The notes under the pieces: model-generated
What the model was told of the DNA's origin: nothing
Database searches by the model: none
Seen by the model: only the letters and a program-made list of their open reading frames with translations
Position numbers and translations under genes: made by a program
Part shown: positions 14,701 through 26,320 of the stretch, in pieces
Numbering within the stretch: the stretch's first letter is position 1
Layout: each line of letters begins with the position of its first letter
Source: Balanoglossus misakiensis
Lineage: Eukaryota > Hemichordata
Assembly (NCBI GenBank): GCA_040954595.2
Contig: CM082578.2
Location: 13,516,001-13,580,000, forward strand
Direction of reading: 5' to 3'
Length of the DNA: 64,000 nt

Positions 14701-17700
14701 ATGATTGTGCTCATATATGACCTTTCACCTTTATTCAAATTCTATCACGATATAAGCGGGTTTTAGTGTTTCAGTGTCTCTGGCAAATTGAGAAACATTT
14801 AATTTGTTCAATTCGGTTCTGATCTATATTATCCATCAAGCCAAAGCAAAGTGAAATTTTCATGCATGTATTACTTTGTATTCAACACCAAGATTTTGTG
14901 GAGTCGTTTGCACCACCTGACGATAGTCACGTTCCATGTCTCATTGGCGATAATCACTGAGGAATGCCACGGAAGATTTATCGATAAGATAAGATTATGG
15001 CTGATATGCGGTCTAACACGTCCACCTTTTTGTTTCGCGACAGAGCAGTCAAAGCCTGGACACTGGGCATGCGCACCGCTCCCTTCTGTAGACACTCAAT
15101 AACGACACGCCATCTGCATGAGTATGCCGACATGACTGCGAGCACGTGTCGCACCCGACCCCCGAATCGAGGACTGAAATCTTGAAGGCAGATCAAAGTC
15201 TGCACGGTTACATCATCCTAAGTCCAAACGGTATTTCCTCTAATCCGTTTATCAATGGCTGTACAAAGTTGAGCCTCTTCCTCGTCTCATCCAAAGTCAA
15301 TGACATTTACAACCGGTCCAAATCACAAACACATTCCAATGGAATTATTTCGGAGATGCCAATCGATCTGCCTGACGCCGGTGGAGGCCGTCGCACGTAC
15401 GGATAAAGGCACATGCAACTTTTCTTTCAAATCTGGACAGGGCTTTAGTATGAAGCAACGTTTGCCTCTATACTTGTCCCAAATCACTGCTCTGACAGGT
15501 TCAGTCATAAGTTTTACAACACAAATATGTGTAAATCGCGGCTCCAACTTAAATTTGATCGAAATAAGACAATGTGACATGTAAACGTGAATATACTGCG
15601 AAAGAAGGTGAAATGGGGATTTTTTTCTGAACTGTGAGCACATTTTCTTGTCTGTCCGACATTCTTCCCGATTCAAAATCAGACAATTTATGTTTTGGTG
15701 GGCGGAGAGTGTCGTTTGCTGAGCTCTCTTTTAAAACAAGTAACTTTTGAAGTTTGAATAACCGCAATCGATTTGCGGGAGATGGTAGAGATACGACATA
15801 CATGTACACTGTACGTAAGTGTACATATGCACAAACCGTAAAATTACAGGTTGTCTTTTGCAAGTCAAGGCATCCAGCCGGTCTGGGACACAAAAACTTA
15901 TAAAAACATGTTAGCTTCTATATAACGTGAACTCCTTTGCATATGCAGTCTTTTATGATGGCGTTGCTAAGATACCGAGGTCTCATTTTCCCCACCTCAT
16001 ATTTGCAATGCATCACGGGACTACAAATGAATCTACCGCAAAAAACAGAAATGAAATCGCAGTATTTACCTAGGGAGTGTTGTCGACATGACTGCAGTTG
16101 TCTCAAATGTTCCACAGCTTGTTGTAAAATTTCCGCTTTTTCTAACTTTCCCTGCAAACAAACAAACAAACATAAGAAATGCTTCATTATATCTGGCGGA
16201 AAGGGTTGGGTAGACCTAATGGGGGGGGGGGGGGGTCGAGGTGTTGTGGACACTGCTGCACCACTTGGACTCATGTGATTGTAGCCAACCTTTGTGCGCT
16301 TGTCTACGTCATTACATTAGTGGTACTTCACCTCTTCGCCTCGACCACCTGACGAGTGGGCAATAATTTCTGTAACCTCGATAACTCCGTACCACCACGA
16401 GTAAGCGTACTGAGAACACGGCGACGTGGGATGGCACGTACGCAGCTGTTCAGTTTCCCACTCTGTCAAATATCGCTGCCCATCTTGTCAAAAATGTCAA
16501 TTGAAAGGAGGACAGCCGAATTCTCAGAAGATCGATGTTAAGTTTAGTCATTACTACAAATATAGCTGTGGTTGTTGTTAGATGATTTTGTTTTCTGCCT
16601 GTTTGAGTAGACCACAATTTTCACAGTTCTTGACAAAAATTAATTTAGCATTTCAGATGTGTCCGTACTGTTCGATGTATTTTGAGATATGTGAACAAAT
16701 GATGCCAGAACGTGTTACGATAATGACATTAAAAGTTTACGGGAGGGCGAACGGATGACTGTGGTAAGTCTTCGTCTAGGTAATTCACCCTTGTAGCGTG
16801 TTATCCTTGAACCAGATGGCACGAGGATAAAGTCAAACTTCCTCTGGTAATTAAACGATGAAAACAGCGTACTTGCCCGAGTTGAAGGCGCCTTTTTATT
16901 CATTATCACGTAAAATGCAATCTTAATTGCAGGGAAGCCGCTTCCCCTGCAGAAAAGGCTGGAAGTTCACGGACGAGTGCCAGTGCACGACAACTTGGGG
17001 GGATACGCAACAGAACCAACTCTGGAATTTGCATTGATATGTTGACATGCGCAGTTTACCTTTCTATTTGATGTCGACGGAACGAGTCGGCTGAGTTCAT
17101 TCAGGCATCGATTAATCCGATCTCTTCTTCTCTTCTCGATAATTCTATGGGAGATCGATTCCTGTAAAGCGAGTCCAACGTTAGCCAAATTCTAGTCACA
17201 TATTTTTGCTAAAATCTCACCCGCGTACCAAAAAAAATAAACTTTAAAAATCTTGAAAGTTTTAGTCTTACCTTCGTCCTTTTGGCAAGTATATAATCAG
17301 CAGCTGAGATTTGATCAGCTTTGTCATAGTCGGACGACCTGGATAAAAAAAATTGGAAATACTCTTCAGTTAATTATGTCATAGAACCTGTTCGCATATT
17401 ATAAGTACAAATCGGTGGCATGCGCTATACCTTTGGACGGCGCGACGACGACACGAACGTGCAGGGTGCATCTCGCAACTAGGCTCAAACGAAATGAGCC
17501 ACTCTTGACGTAATAAACAAGGCGAGTCAGGTGCTAGGAGCCCACACGTAGGAATAAACACACCTGTGATGTCTATGGGTCGTGATGTATAGGCGTTGCG
17601 TGACTCGACCGGACCTAGTTTCTGCGGTTTCGGGTGAGTGACACGCCTCCGTCAAACGGGAGGCCAAGCACACGGAAGATCAAAATACGAAACCATATCA

Positions 17701-18507
17701 CACTAATAAAACTTTATACAAACTTAGTAAACAATCTGTTGTTAGAAGGAAATGTTATTTTTTTATTTAAAGAGAAAGATATACAAAGCTATTGAAATAT
17801 CATGCGACCAAGGCCTGACAAGTAAACTGGTGACGTTTGGAGGGCAATGACAATTGCCACTTAAACAGCAAAGGTTTCATTGTGTCACTCACATCAAACC
17901 GCCATGTTTGTCCTCTGGCGGAGAGTGTATTTTCTCGTTTTTATTCTCGTCATTGATATAGTGAAGAACATTACTATTTTCGGAGGTTTTCAGGATTAAA
18001 CGATCTTTATACCGTTGTCATTTTCCAGAAATGGTTTCTTTTTACATACTTTAAGAAGTACATTAGCAATTATTTTCGTCTAATCTAATTTGTCTGTCTG
18101 TCTTTATCCCTCCCCTCCCCCCCCCCCTCCTTCCTCCCTCACTCCCCGGCATTCCAAACTCTTAAAGAAGATAAACGGCTAATGCTTCAACTGACCGATT
18201 ACTTCCATTAGAATTCGCATTTGAACCGGGAAAATCACACATAAACACTTATTTGCTATTGACGCGTCTATTTCGGTAATCCTGACGAAGTTCTCTATAA
18301 GTTGCTTTCGGAGGCTCAAGAAACCGAATGTGTTGAGCGATAGATGGTATGTGTACTGTTTAACGCGAGCAGGAATTCTACCAACTATAAGTTAACGAAC
18401 AGCATTGATGAAATAATTATTAAAATGTGTAATACTCACTGTTCCAGTTTTATTTTCTTCGGCCGTGGGCCTTCGTCAATCTGGTCTGTGTGCTGTCTGT
18501 CTTTCAT
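11776..18507 (-). CDS. bHLH transcription factor of the HES/HEY/HELT/clockwork-orange superfamily, 6 exons
   Basis: Minus-strand coding exons are 18507-18440, 17338-17272, 17161-17060, 16151-16070, 13159-12971 and 12827-11776, all with GT/AG borders and compatible phases, giving 519 residues. The start codon at 18507 opens a short basic leader with PKKIK, a plausible nuclear signal. Exon 3 carries the basic region and helix 1 (residues about 46-79: [20 protein letters not shown]); exon 4 carries helix 2 ([20 protein letters not shown]). The [14 protein letters not shown] block has neither the proline of HES nor the glycine of HEY basic regions and resembles HELT and clockwork orange. The C-terminal 350 residues are low-complexity, Ser/Pro-rich and end in PPSNRPISH, not WRPW. 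No Orange domain was found in any exon or in the 2.9-kb intron 4. Predicted nuclear E-box-binding repressor; exact subfamily (cwo, HELT or DEC-related) is open. Confidence 0.85.
13395..13429. repeat. Paired poly-C tracts
   Basis: C10 at 13395-13404 and C11 at 13419-13429 separated by 14 bases, in intron 4 of the bHLH gene. Such runs are prone to sequencing error and length polymorphism. Confidence 0.8.
14258..14352. repeat. Pyrimidine/TG-rich low-complexity tract
   Basis: CT and TGTCTG-like units make up about 95 bases in intron 4 of the bHLH gene. No coding or RNA signal. Confidence 0.75.
16221..16235. repeat. G15 homopolymer
   Basis: A run of 15 G on the plus strand, i.e. C15 on the bHLH gene's strand, about 70-85 bases upstream of the exon 4 acceptor. 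Likely length-variable. Confidence 0.85.
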
Positions 18508-21500
18508 CTTGGCTGAAAGAGAGTCGTAAATGAAAACTAGCAATAACTACTGGACTGAACTAGATCTGAACGTGGTGGTCGTTGCCCTCCTTCCGACCAC
18601 CTGTTGCGTCGCTTGTCAAATAACTTGTGGACCGAATGCAAGGTCCATGCGTTTATCACTGAGTCCTTCGTGTGTCTACCCAGTGTTTCGTCACCGCCTG
18701 GTACATCAGTTACAGATGGATTAATGCTATAGTCACTGATGTCACGCGACAAGAATAGCTCACGTGCGGCAAGCCTCATATTCCGATTTTGGCGTAAATA
18801 AAGTTTAAAATTAGTCCTGGTTAGAACCAGGTGATACCATTGGTTATTCAGGGGAGGCCACTCAAATAGAAGTAAATCTTTTCATACTTCTAGGGCTTTT
18901 ACGTCCCCCTGAAACAGTGATGAATTTCTGCGATGATCGTGTTTTCGATTGTGCGATGCTGAATGGAATAACGCAGCATGAAAATCTATAAACTACATCG
19001 GAAAATCGTTCACATTATGGATTACATCCTTCTATAAAATAGATCAATCCTACGGTAACCTTTGCCCGAGTTAATTGTCAACCCTGTTTATAGACGCAAT
19101 CCATTCATTATGGCATATTTACCGCCGTGTGCCTGCTCCGCACTATCGGAAGAGTATAAAAATCCCTCAGCGTATTCCGGATATGTTTAAATGATCTTTG
19201 ACCTTGAGATAATAATTCCTCTTTTCGGATCACTCACTTCTGTCTGAACCAACTGAGAAAATCCCACCGCAGAACATGCGTCTCCAATTCCGATGTTCGA
19301 CGTCGATGGGGCGTTCGTGCAAGATGTCATTTCGCACAAAGTAGGACGCCGAGTCAACAATTTATGGCAGGCGGGCCAGCGGACGTAATAAGCACGACTA
19401 AGAAATTCCAGTTTATTACTGCAAAAGTCGAATAAGTTTTCTGTGACTGGAGTATAGTGCCAATCATATTGACCAAAGAAAATATCAATAAAACAAGTTT
19501 CCCGTTATTGAAACCTGCTTGGGAGTTGTTGCCGAAACTGACTGTGTACACTTAACTTTGTACCAGTTTTGAACGAGGCTTATAAAACAGACATCGTTGA
19601 AATCGCAAATTTCAATCTGTTCATCTTGGTTGGCATTTTATCATACAATTTCGTGTGATTAATTGAATAGTGACTCTTTGCTGTACTGTCGAAATCAACG
19701 AGGTTAACCTTACGTAATAGACCAAATATTCTAGTAATGGTTTGTCTGGCGTACAGTGAAGAACCCTTCCGTTCTTCCTCTATTGTACCGTCATCACATT
19801 CGTGAGTTCGTCTTCAGAAATATTCGCTGATAAGTGTGGGTCTGCGGATTCCAAAAATATCCAGAATAAAATGGCATAGCGCAAAGCCTATAACCTTCTA
19901 AACGAACTTTAGCGTGAAGTATCGAATGATGTACTGCAAATATGCAAGTAACAAGGTTTAGGTGACAAAAATGGGAAACGCAACAACTTTTCTTATTTTA
20001 AAGTTCTGATAGCGGTAAGTTGATTAATCATGACGTATTTGCAAAGTCTATAGTCAGTTTCATTTCTACATTTCGATGAGCCTATGGGGCACATGAGGTT
20101 CATACGTTGTCAAATGTAAATTGCCGACCACTATTTTTAGCATAGTCATCTTTAACAGTTCCCCTACCTCTCTACTCTTAAACTTTGCCATACATCAATT
20201 GTTGATTAAAAACACCCTGAAATCAGTGATACATTTTTCATCATTGGTAACTGTCAATGTTTGAAGTGCGTGACGGGATACACGATGTACTTGCGTAAGG
20301 TTAACATCAGCGGTAAGTGGTGTCAAAGGTCAAGCGAGACTGACCCTTGATTGACATTTGGGTTTTATCTTTAGACTTCGTCAGGCCAGCATTCATACCA
20401 ATGTCGAATGCAGGTAGTCAATGGCACCCTAACTTGGTTTTGTTCTGTTACCACGGTGCGGCCGAACGGGGTTTTATCAGTGAAATGCCTTCTGCAATTT
20501 ATAACCAACGTCGTACCGCGGCAACAGCTGTAACGTGGTTAAGTTCTGTATCATTAAAGATGTAACTTTTGGTCCCTTGCTTACAAAGGCCCAAGGTTCG
20601 GTTCCCGCGCACTTTTTGTTCTACTCACTAAAATATGCCTCAGTTGTCAACCGTAACATTGCTGGTAAAGTATTTTTTTCTCAATCACGAACCAAAAAAA
20701 AGCTTATTTTAATAAGTACCGCGTGTTATCTGGGTTATAAACTCCAACTGCCAGTTTATTACCGATCATTATTTTTGTAGCTACGTTTTCTTGGCAACAT
20801 ATTACTTTTATGCGTCTATCAACTCACGTGCGTTTTGATAGAGTCATCATGTTGATATAAAGGTACTAGTCACTGCCGAGTGCGTGGCCTTGTCAATATG
20901 TACAGTTTAAAAATATCTAGATGCGGCCTCTAAACTTTATCGTCAGAAAAAGCTTTCTCGCGTTTACTCCGTCTAGTTTAGGTTAATCCGTAATTAACTC
21001 TCTCTGTTGTATAATCATACGTCTGTCCATACGAAATTGTATCCCTATACTGTTCTCTCCCTCTCCTTCTTATTCCTCCTCCCTCTCCCCCCCCTCTCTC
21101 TCTCTCTCCCTCCCCCTCTGACTTTCCCTCTGGAGAGAAATATCTAACCATTCTTGATTCTAAATAACTTTTCCATCGTCATTGTCGCAGATATTACTAA
21201 TTTACATTGTGAAATTCTGCTTTCAAATATTAAAATATTAAATATGCCAGTTTTGTGCAGAAGTAATGCTCAGTATAGTTAGAATTAATGATTTCCATTG
21301 TTACAACCGTACCCAACTGCGACTGAGTTAAGACAGCGACTTTGATGAACTACTCGCATTCCCTGGAATCTTCTAGCTACTAAATCCAAGTTATAATGTT
21401 TGAGTCAAACTTTAATGAACAGATATAACGGGAAAGAATCCATTCCCACGCACAACATTGTGATGACGTTGTCCCGGGAGTGCGTCACGCGCGCGCGGCC

Positions 21501-23437
21501 TTTGTGAATGAAGATTCTGCAAGGTTGGTCAGGGTATATCAATATCATAACACTTTTATTACCCAAAGTTTTAGTTTCCAACAAACATTGCTTTGCCTTG
21601 AACGTAACAAGGTCATCGTTTGTGAAAGAACCTAAACTACCGGGGAATATTTTGATGTCTATCAGTTCCTGGACTCGAATCTAAAACATGTTTTTCTCAA
21701 CTACCAAAGCTGAATGCCAATTCGTATAATAGGCTTCAAGTTGAGCCGATATGTTTACGAAGATAGTCGAAGTTATTAAATGCAGAAATCAAAGAGATAC
21801 AGGCTTCCTCTCAGATAAAATAGATAAACGTTGAAGGTAATATTAACTGTGGTGTATGATATAGACTGAGATGATTAATAATGACAATACAACTCTTACC
21901 TTGACGTAAGAAATAACTCTCCTGCGTCTTCTCCGTTGGAAATGTCTTGAACAGAGACAAACCAATGTCTAAATGCAGTTATCCTCCAAACACGTCAACA
22001 CACTGAAGTCCCCGGATGTACCCTATGAAGTTGTGAAATACCGTCCATAAATTATAAAAATCAGACAAACAAGTAAACTAATACTTCCGCTATTCTGAGC
22101 GATGTCGTGTGAAATAGGTTAGAGTTATCAAGAAAGTCAGTCCTGTTTTCATGTTAAGGGCAGACAGCCGCTTACAATTCGTTCAGACTTTTAAATTGCA
22201 TTCACCCAAGATTATTATTCATTCTCGCTTTTCTTGTGGTAGAGAGTGTCTGCCCACAATGAATATTCCAAATAAATTGAGTGTTATTATGATATGCGCG
22301 GTTTGTAGTTTTTATAGATACGATTTGAAAGGCACGCTATGTCACTTCAACGACACATCAGCCACGTGTCTCCGGGACTATCGTCGTCACCTGTCGAAAT
22401 TGTTTGTGGTGATCGGAAATCGTTAATCATGTGCACGTGGTCAAGTCATTCATTCTGTATAAACACTTAACTGTGCACCTCTTTCCTGAAAAATATCTTG
22501 CCTGAAAATTTGTATTAACATCACGATTTTTCTCTGTACTCAATTCCTTACATTTTCAGCCTATCACAGTTCGGAGTGAAGTCAATACGATAAACGTTTC
22601 CGTCAGCGTTGGTACTCTTTTTTTCTGATAAACAAACCGTTGCTGTGTCCTGTCAACATCGGTTTGAAGGAAAACTAACTTCAAAAACATAAATTATGAA
22701 TTTGCTCAGTTCTCAAAGGAGCACTTGTCTATTGTATACGACATACATCCCTGCACCGTTAGTGTGACTGAGTCCGTACACATATTGATACCCTCACGTG
22801 ATGACCTGACCTGTCTGAATGGAATGGGTGTTTTTTTTCATAATCCATATGCATGCTTTATGAAAGCAGCAGCTGTGCCAGGCCGTTTACATTTACTGAT
22901 TTGCTGAGGCCATCGCCATATCTACATTTGTTATGCATGAATTTAACATATCTATTCTCGTACAATATGCAAAGTGTTAATTAATGCGTGTTTCCAGATG
23001 CGCCCCATTGCTTGGAGTGCCCATTCTTACAGTTGCCTTCAGGAAACACTTCCAAAGGCACAAGTAAGAAGGGCCGAGTTCTGTTTAATTGGAAATTATC
23101 AAAAAGAGAAAAGATGGTTTAACTTATGTCAAGTGCAATGACGTATTATAATGACAGAAGCTGCATAGAACTCTGCAATGAATGGAATTCGGTCGGCGTT
23201 AACTCATGACAAGCTTGGATTAAGAATTACGTTCTAATTTGTTGACCATCTTACTGTACAATCCATGAAATTGTTTTGCTCGAATAATTGTTTGTTTCGT
23301 GTCGGTAAACAAAAATTTCCCGTAAATGTCCCAAATCCGAGGCCGTGTACTTCCATCCATCTCATCACTTTGATACGACACATATTTTCTCTTTTTGGTC
23401 CACGTACCTCCTGGGCGTGTATCGTTGTCTGTGTGTG
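18508..23437. other. Noncoding interval upstream of the bHLH gene and first glycosyltransferase
   Basis: Divergent intergenic region. It includes CACGTG words at 18761, 20825, 22363, 22434 and 22795, pyrimidine-rich tracts at 18090-18145 (just inside intron 1 of the bHLH gene) and 21040-21135, and a CGCG-rich spot near 21487-21500. No convincing gene; one weak exon-like segment is discussed under rejected items. Confidence 0.5.
18743..18766. promoter_or_regulatory. Candidate bHLH binding sites upstream of the bHLH gene
   Basis: CACGCG (class C site, 18743-18748) and the palindromic E-box CACGTG (18761-18766) lie about 240-260 bases upstream of the start codon. HES/HEY/DEC-type repressors bind these sequences and often repress their own genes, so they are plausible autoregulatory sites. 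Binding is inferred only. Confidence 0.35.
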
Positions 23438-24799
23438 ATGATGACGCTACGTCGAGCGTGTGGTCGGCTGATTGTCCGAATTGACCAGACTCTTCATACG
23501 CGAAATTTTCTTTTAATATTAGCATGGATCGCTGTTTTGTATTTTTACCATCTGTGGCTGGTTGGGCAGCACTCGTCGCCGCCATCCGAGAAATCAGAGT
23601 CCAAGGACCCTGGCGTCATGGTTGCATGGAAACAAGATGTTGCTGCCGAAAGCGATGAGGCCGAATCGGTACAAGAAAGCGATTTTTGGCAGCCCGATTC
23701 GACGTCAGAAGAAGCTGTCATGGCGACAACACAAACGATCATCCAAAGACCAAGTACTACTGTGATGCTAGCGACAACTGAAAGTGATTTAGTTGTAAAA
23801 GCAACCGATGCGTCGACCACACCTCAAGATGAAGACAAAGTCAAACTGGAATCTGGGCAGAGATTGGAAACGGCCTCAGATACAGATAAAGATACGACAG
23901 TTGTTGATTACGATAAACTACTGGCCATGAAAAGTGACTCTACGCCAAATGTCGACAGAAAGGCACTGGAATACGAGCAGAACTGGTTTAATGGAACATT
24001 AAGACCTCACGGTGTTCCCGTGGTTCCCAATATTGCTCATTTTGTGTGGTATACCTGCCACGAATTCCACTACTACCATCTCATCAGTTTGTTGAGCGTG
24101 TACACGGTCATGAGAGCCGATCGCATACTCTTCCATACAGACTGCGAGCCAGACGGCCGCTGGTGGACCGAGGCGAAACTCATCCCGGTCCTCGAAGTGA
24201 TATTTAGGGAAGCTCCGACTTCTGTCTTCGGCCAAAAATTAAACCCCTATTGGCCGTCGCACAGCGCTGACATCACCAGACTCCAAGTTCTCCTTGAGTA
24301 TGGAGGCATCTACTTTGACCCGGACGTTTTCGTCGTGAATTCGCTTGAACCACTGCGGCATTACGATTTCGTCATGGGTCGGCCACGAGAAGGGAGACTA
24401 AACAATGCCGTTATTATCTCCAGAAAAGACTCTAGGTTTTTAAGACTCTATTATGAAAGTTACAAACTGTACAATTCAAGCTGTTACTTATGCAACTCCA
24501 TCGAAAATCCGAGTAGAATTGCTTATTTTTATAGAAGCTTAATTCACATTGAATTGTTTACACTGGTTTGTTCTGTCAGAGATCTCTGGAGAGTACAGAT
24601 ATACGGAAATTTCGACTGGAAACACACTCGATATACGTTGCATTTCTTTTCCAAGTTCATCATTGAGCCTTTGAATCCGGAGAGTATAAAGACAATGAAC
24701 AACACAGCCGGGGAGGTTGCGAGGTATATCTACTACGGTGTAAGAGAGGCTATTCCAGAAAGTGTTTCCCCTCCTCGTTGGTGGCAGACGTCAGTGTGA
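23438..24799 (+). CDS. DXD glycosyltransferase, type II membrane protein (unit 1)
   Basis: From the first ATG pair at 23438 the frame runs 453 residues to TGA at 24797. The frame is open upstream but without ATG. A cytoplasmic tail of about 30 residues is followed by one membrane segment (NFLLILAWIAVLYFYHLWLV) and a Thr/Ser/acidic stem to about residue 190. The catalytic region has NIAHFVWYTC, FHTDCEP.GRWW, SADITRLQVLLEYGG and the metal-binding FDPDVF with D294 and D296. These features fit the Gly_transf_sug/alpha-1,4-glycosyltransferase-like DXD families, Golgi enzymes acting on glycans or lipids; donor and acceptor cannot be read. Two paralogues follow. The stop overlaps a GTGAGT donor (GT at 24796-24797), so the last exon may splice into the next unit rather than stop. 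Confidence 0.8.
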   Translation: MMTLRRACGRLIVRIDQTLHTRNFLLILAWIAVLYFYHLWLVGQHSSPPSEKSESKDPGVMVAWKQDVAAESDEAESVQESDFWQPDSTSEEAVMATTQTIIQRPSTTVMLATTESDLVVKATDASTTPQDEDKVKLESGQRLETASDTDKDTTVVDYDKLLAMKSDSTPNVDRKALEYEQNWFNGTLRPHGVPVVPNIAHFVWYTCHEFHYYHLISLLSVYTVMRADRILFHTDCEPDGRWWTEAKLIPVLEVIFREAPTSVFGQKLNPYWPSHSADITRLQVLLEYGGIYFDPDVFVVNSLEPLRHYDFVMGRPREGRLNNAVIISRKDSRFLRLYYESYKLYNSSCYLCNSIENPSRIAYFYRSLIHIELFTLVCSVRDLWRVQIYGNFDWKHTRYTLHFFSKFIIEPLNPESIKTMNNTAGEVARYIYYGVREAIPESVSPPRWWQTSV

Positions 24800-25230
24800 G
24801 TAAATTTTATTATGTTTTCCGACTGCCCATGGTTGATTGGACAAAATGCAAACATACACACTGTTGGTTTGCCATTTTAATGTATTCCCTGTTTTTGTAC
24901 AACAGGCTTAGGCCTATTTTCCAATTAGAACGTGCTGAATCATAAATTTAGTCGCCCGTTTTCTACACTGAGAAAAAGACACGTGATAACATATAATATT
25001 GACGATGACCACCTGTTGCGCGTTAGGTCGTGTATAATTTAATCTGAAGACAAAAACAGAGTCAACGGATTTCACGTTTATTGATATAGTAAAAATGGAG
25101 AATTGAATTACTGTATAAACTGCGCAGAATCACAGAAATTTGATCAAATTATTCAATCATCATTTTGCTTTCGTGTTAAAGGAACGGTTTCGGATACAAA
25201 GATTTTTAACTATCGTTCATTTTTTTTCAG

Positions 25231-26320
25231 ACAACTGTCACATCGTCAAACGGAAATCAAGTCTGCTCTACGCCAAGCCGACAAGCAATATGAAAAGACT
25301 CTCCCCCAATCACAGAAAACCGCCACTAGTTCCACTATGTCTACACCCATACAAAGCAAAACAGAAGCAAGACAGGCAAGAAAAAGAGATTCGGAAGATC
25401 GTCTCAAAGGTACTCTCCAGCGAGGTGAAGATGTCAATGTACCAAACATTGTACATTATATCTGGTTTAATTGCAAAGAGTTTCACTTTTACAATTTCTT
25501 AAGTTTGCTCAGCGCCTTTCGGATTGTGCAACCTCGAACAATTTATTTCCACACCGACTGTCCTCCGTCGGGCCGATGGTGGGAAGAAGCCAAAATGATA
25601 CCTCGCTTTGAAGTACTTGACACCAGACAACCGAAAGTTGTCTTCATGCATTCGCTTAATCCCGAGAACGCAGAACACGTCGTCGATGTTGCCAAGCTGC
25701 TGACCTTAATGGCGTATGGAGGCATAGTTTCGGATCCTGACGTATTCTTTATAAACTCATTGAAACCACTGCGATACTACGAATTCACCATGGGTCTGCC
25801 CAGTGCTTCTCGACAGGTATCAAACAGTTTAATTATTTCTACCAAAGATGCGTCGTTTTTGCGGTTGTACTATACGAACTACATGAAATACGACGGTGAG
25901 TGTGACATCTGTAACAGCATTCTCTTTCCGACCAAGCTGGCATCCGAACGCAGTGACCTCACCCATCTTACCCATCTTTCCTCGGACGGATTGCCGAAGG
26001 TCAAACGACCTTTTCAGACGAAGACGTACCAGACGGTCAACTGGAGAGAAAAACGCTACGCTATACAGTTTGCCGGTGAAAATCTTCGCGATCTCAACCC
26101 CTTGTCTATACGAGAACTGGAAAGCACGATCGGCGAAGTGTCCAGATATATTTTCTACGGCAAGTCAAAACCAATTCGGTCTGGTGAAAACCCGCCCTCA
26201 TGGTTGAAACTGCCGCCGCTGTCGGCACAAGAGTCTCCCGGAGAAGAAAAACCGCCGTCGCACAAGAAGAAGAAGAAGGCGAAGAAGCAAAAGACAAAGT
26301 CAAAGAAAACTACGAGATGA
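25231..26320 (+). CDS. DXD glycosyltransferase, second unit (probable 3' exon of a two-domain protein, or a separate soluble paralogue)
   Basis: The open frame shows no ATG-led signal or membrane segment. A strong acceptor (polypyrimidine then CAG at 25228-25230) precedes 25231, and its phase (one base completing a codon) matches the donor at 24796 in unit 1, giving an 815-residue two-domain reading. If unspliced, the first in-frame ATG is 25337 (327 residues). Motifs parallel unit 1: NIVHYIWFNC, FHTDCPPSGRWW, MAYGG and SDPDVF (DPD at 25733-25741). The usual arginine of the ADxxR box reads as lysine (VVDVAKLL) and GGIY reads GGIV, so activity is uncertain. After the fold the C-terminus is a lysine-rich tail of about 30 residues. 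Confidence 0.7.

Noticed and set aside
14978-15205. Minus-strand open frames in bHLH intron 4 as a possible Orange-domain exon
   Set aside because: An acceptor-like TTTCAG is present, but the translation lacks the Orange pattern (GY..C..E...FL) and there is no matching donor in the required phase.
18537-18779. 80-codon minus-strand frame upstream of the bHLH start as an extra first exon
   Set aside because: It has no recognisable motif and does not splice in phase to exon 2, and the exon at 18507-18440 gives a good start and donor.
22998-23063. Exon-like segment (TTTCCAG acceptor, 66 bases open in frame, GTAAGA donor) upstream of the first glycosyltransferase
   Set aside because: The translation matches no family I recognise, and the downstream gene already has a suitable start and membrane anchor at 23438. 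It could be a 5' UTR exon but nothing supports that.
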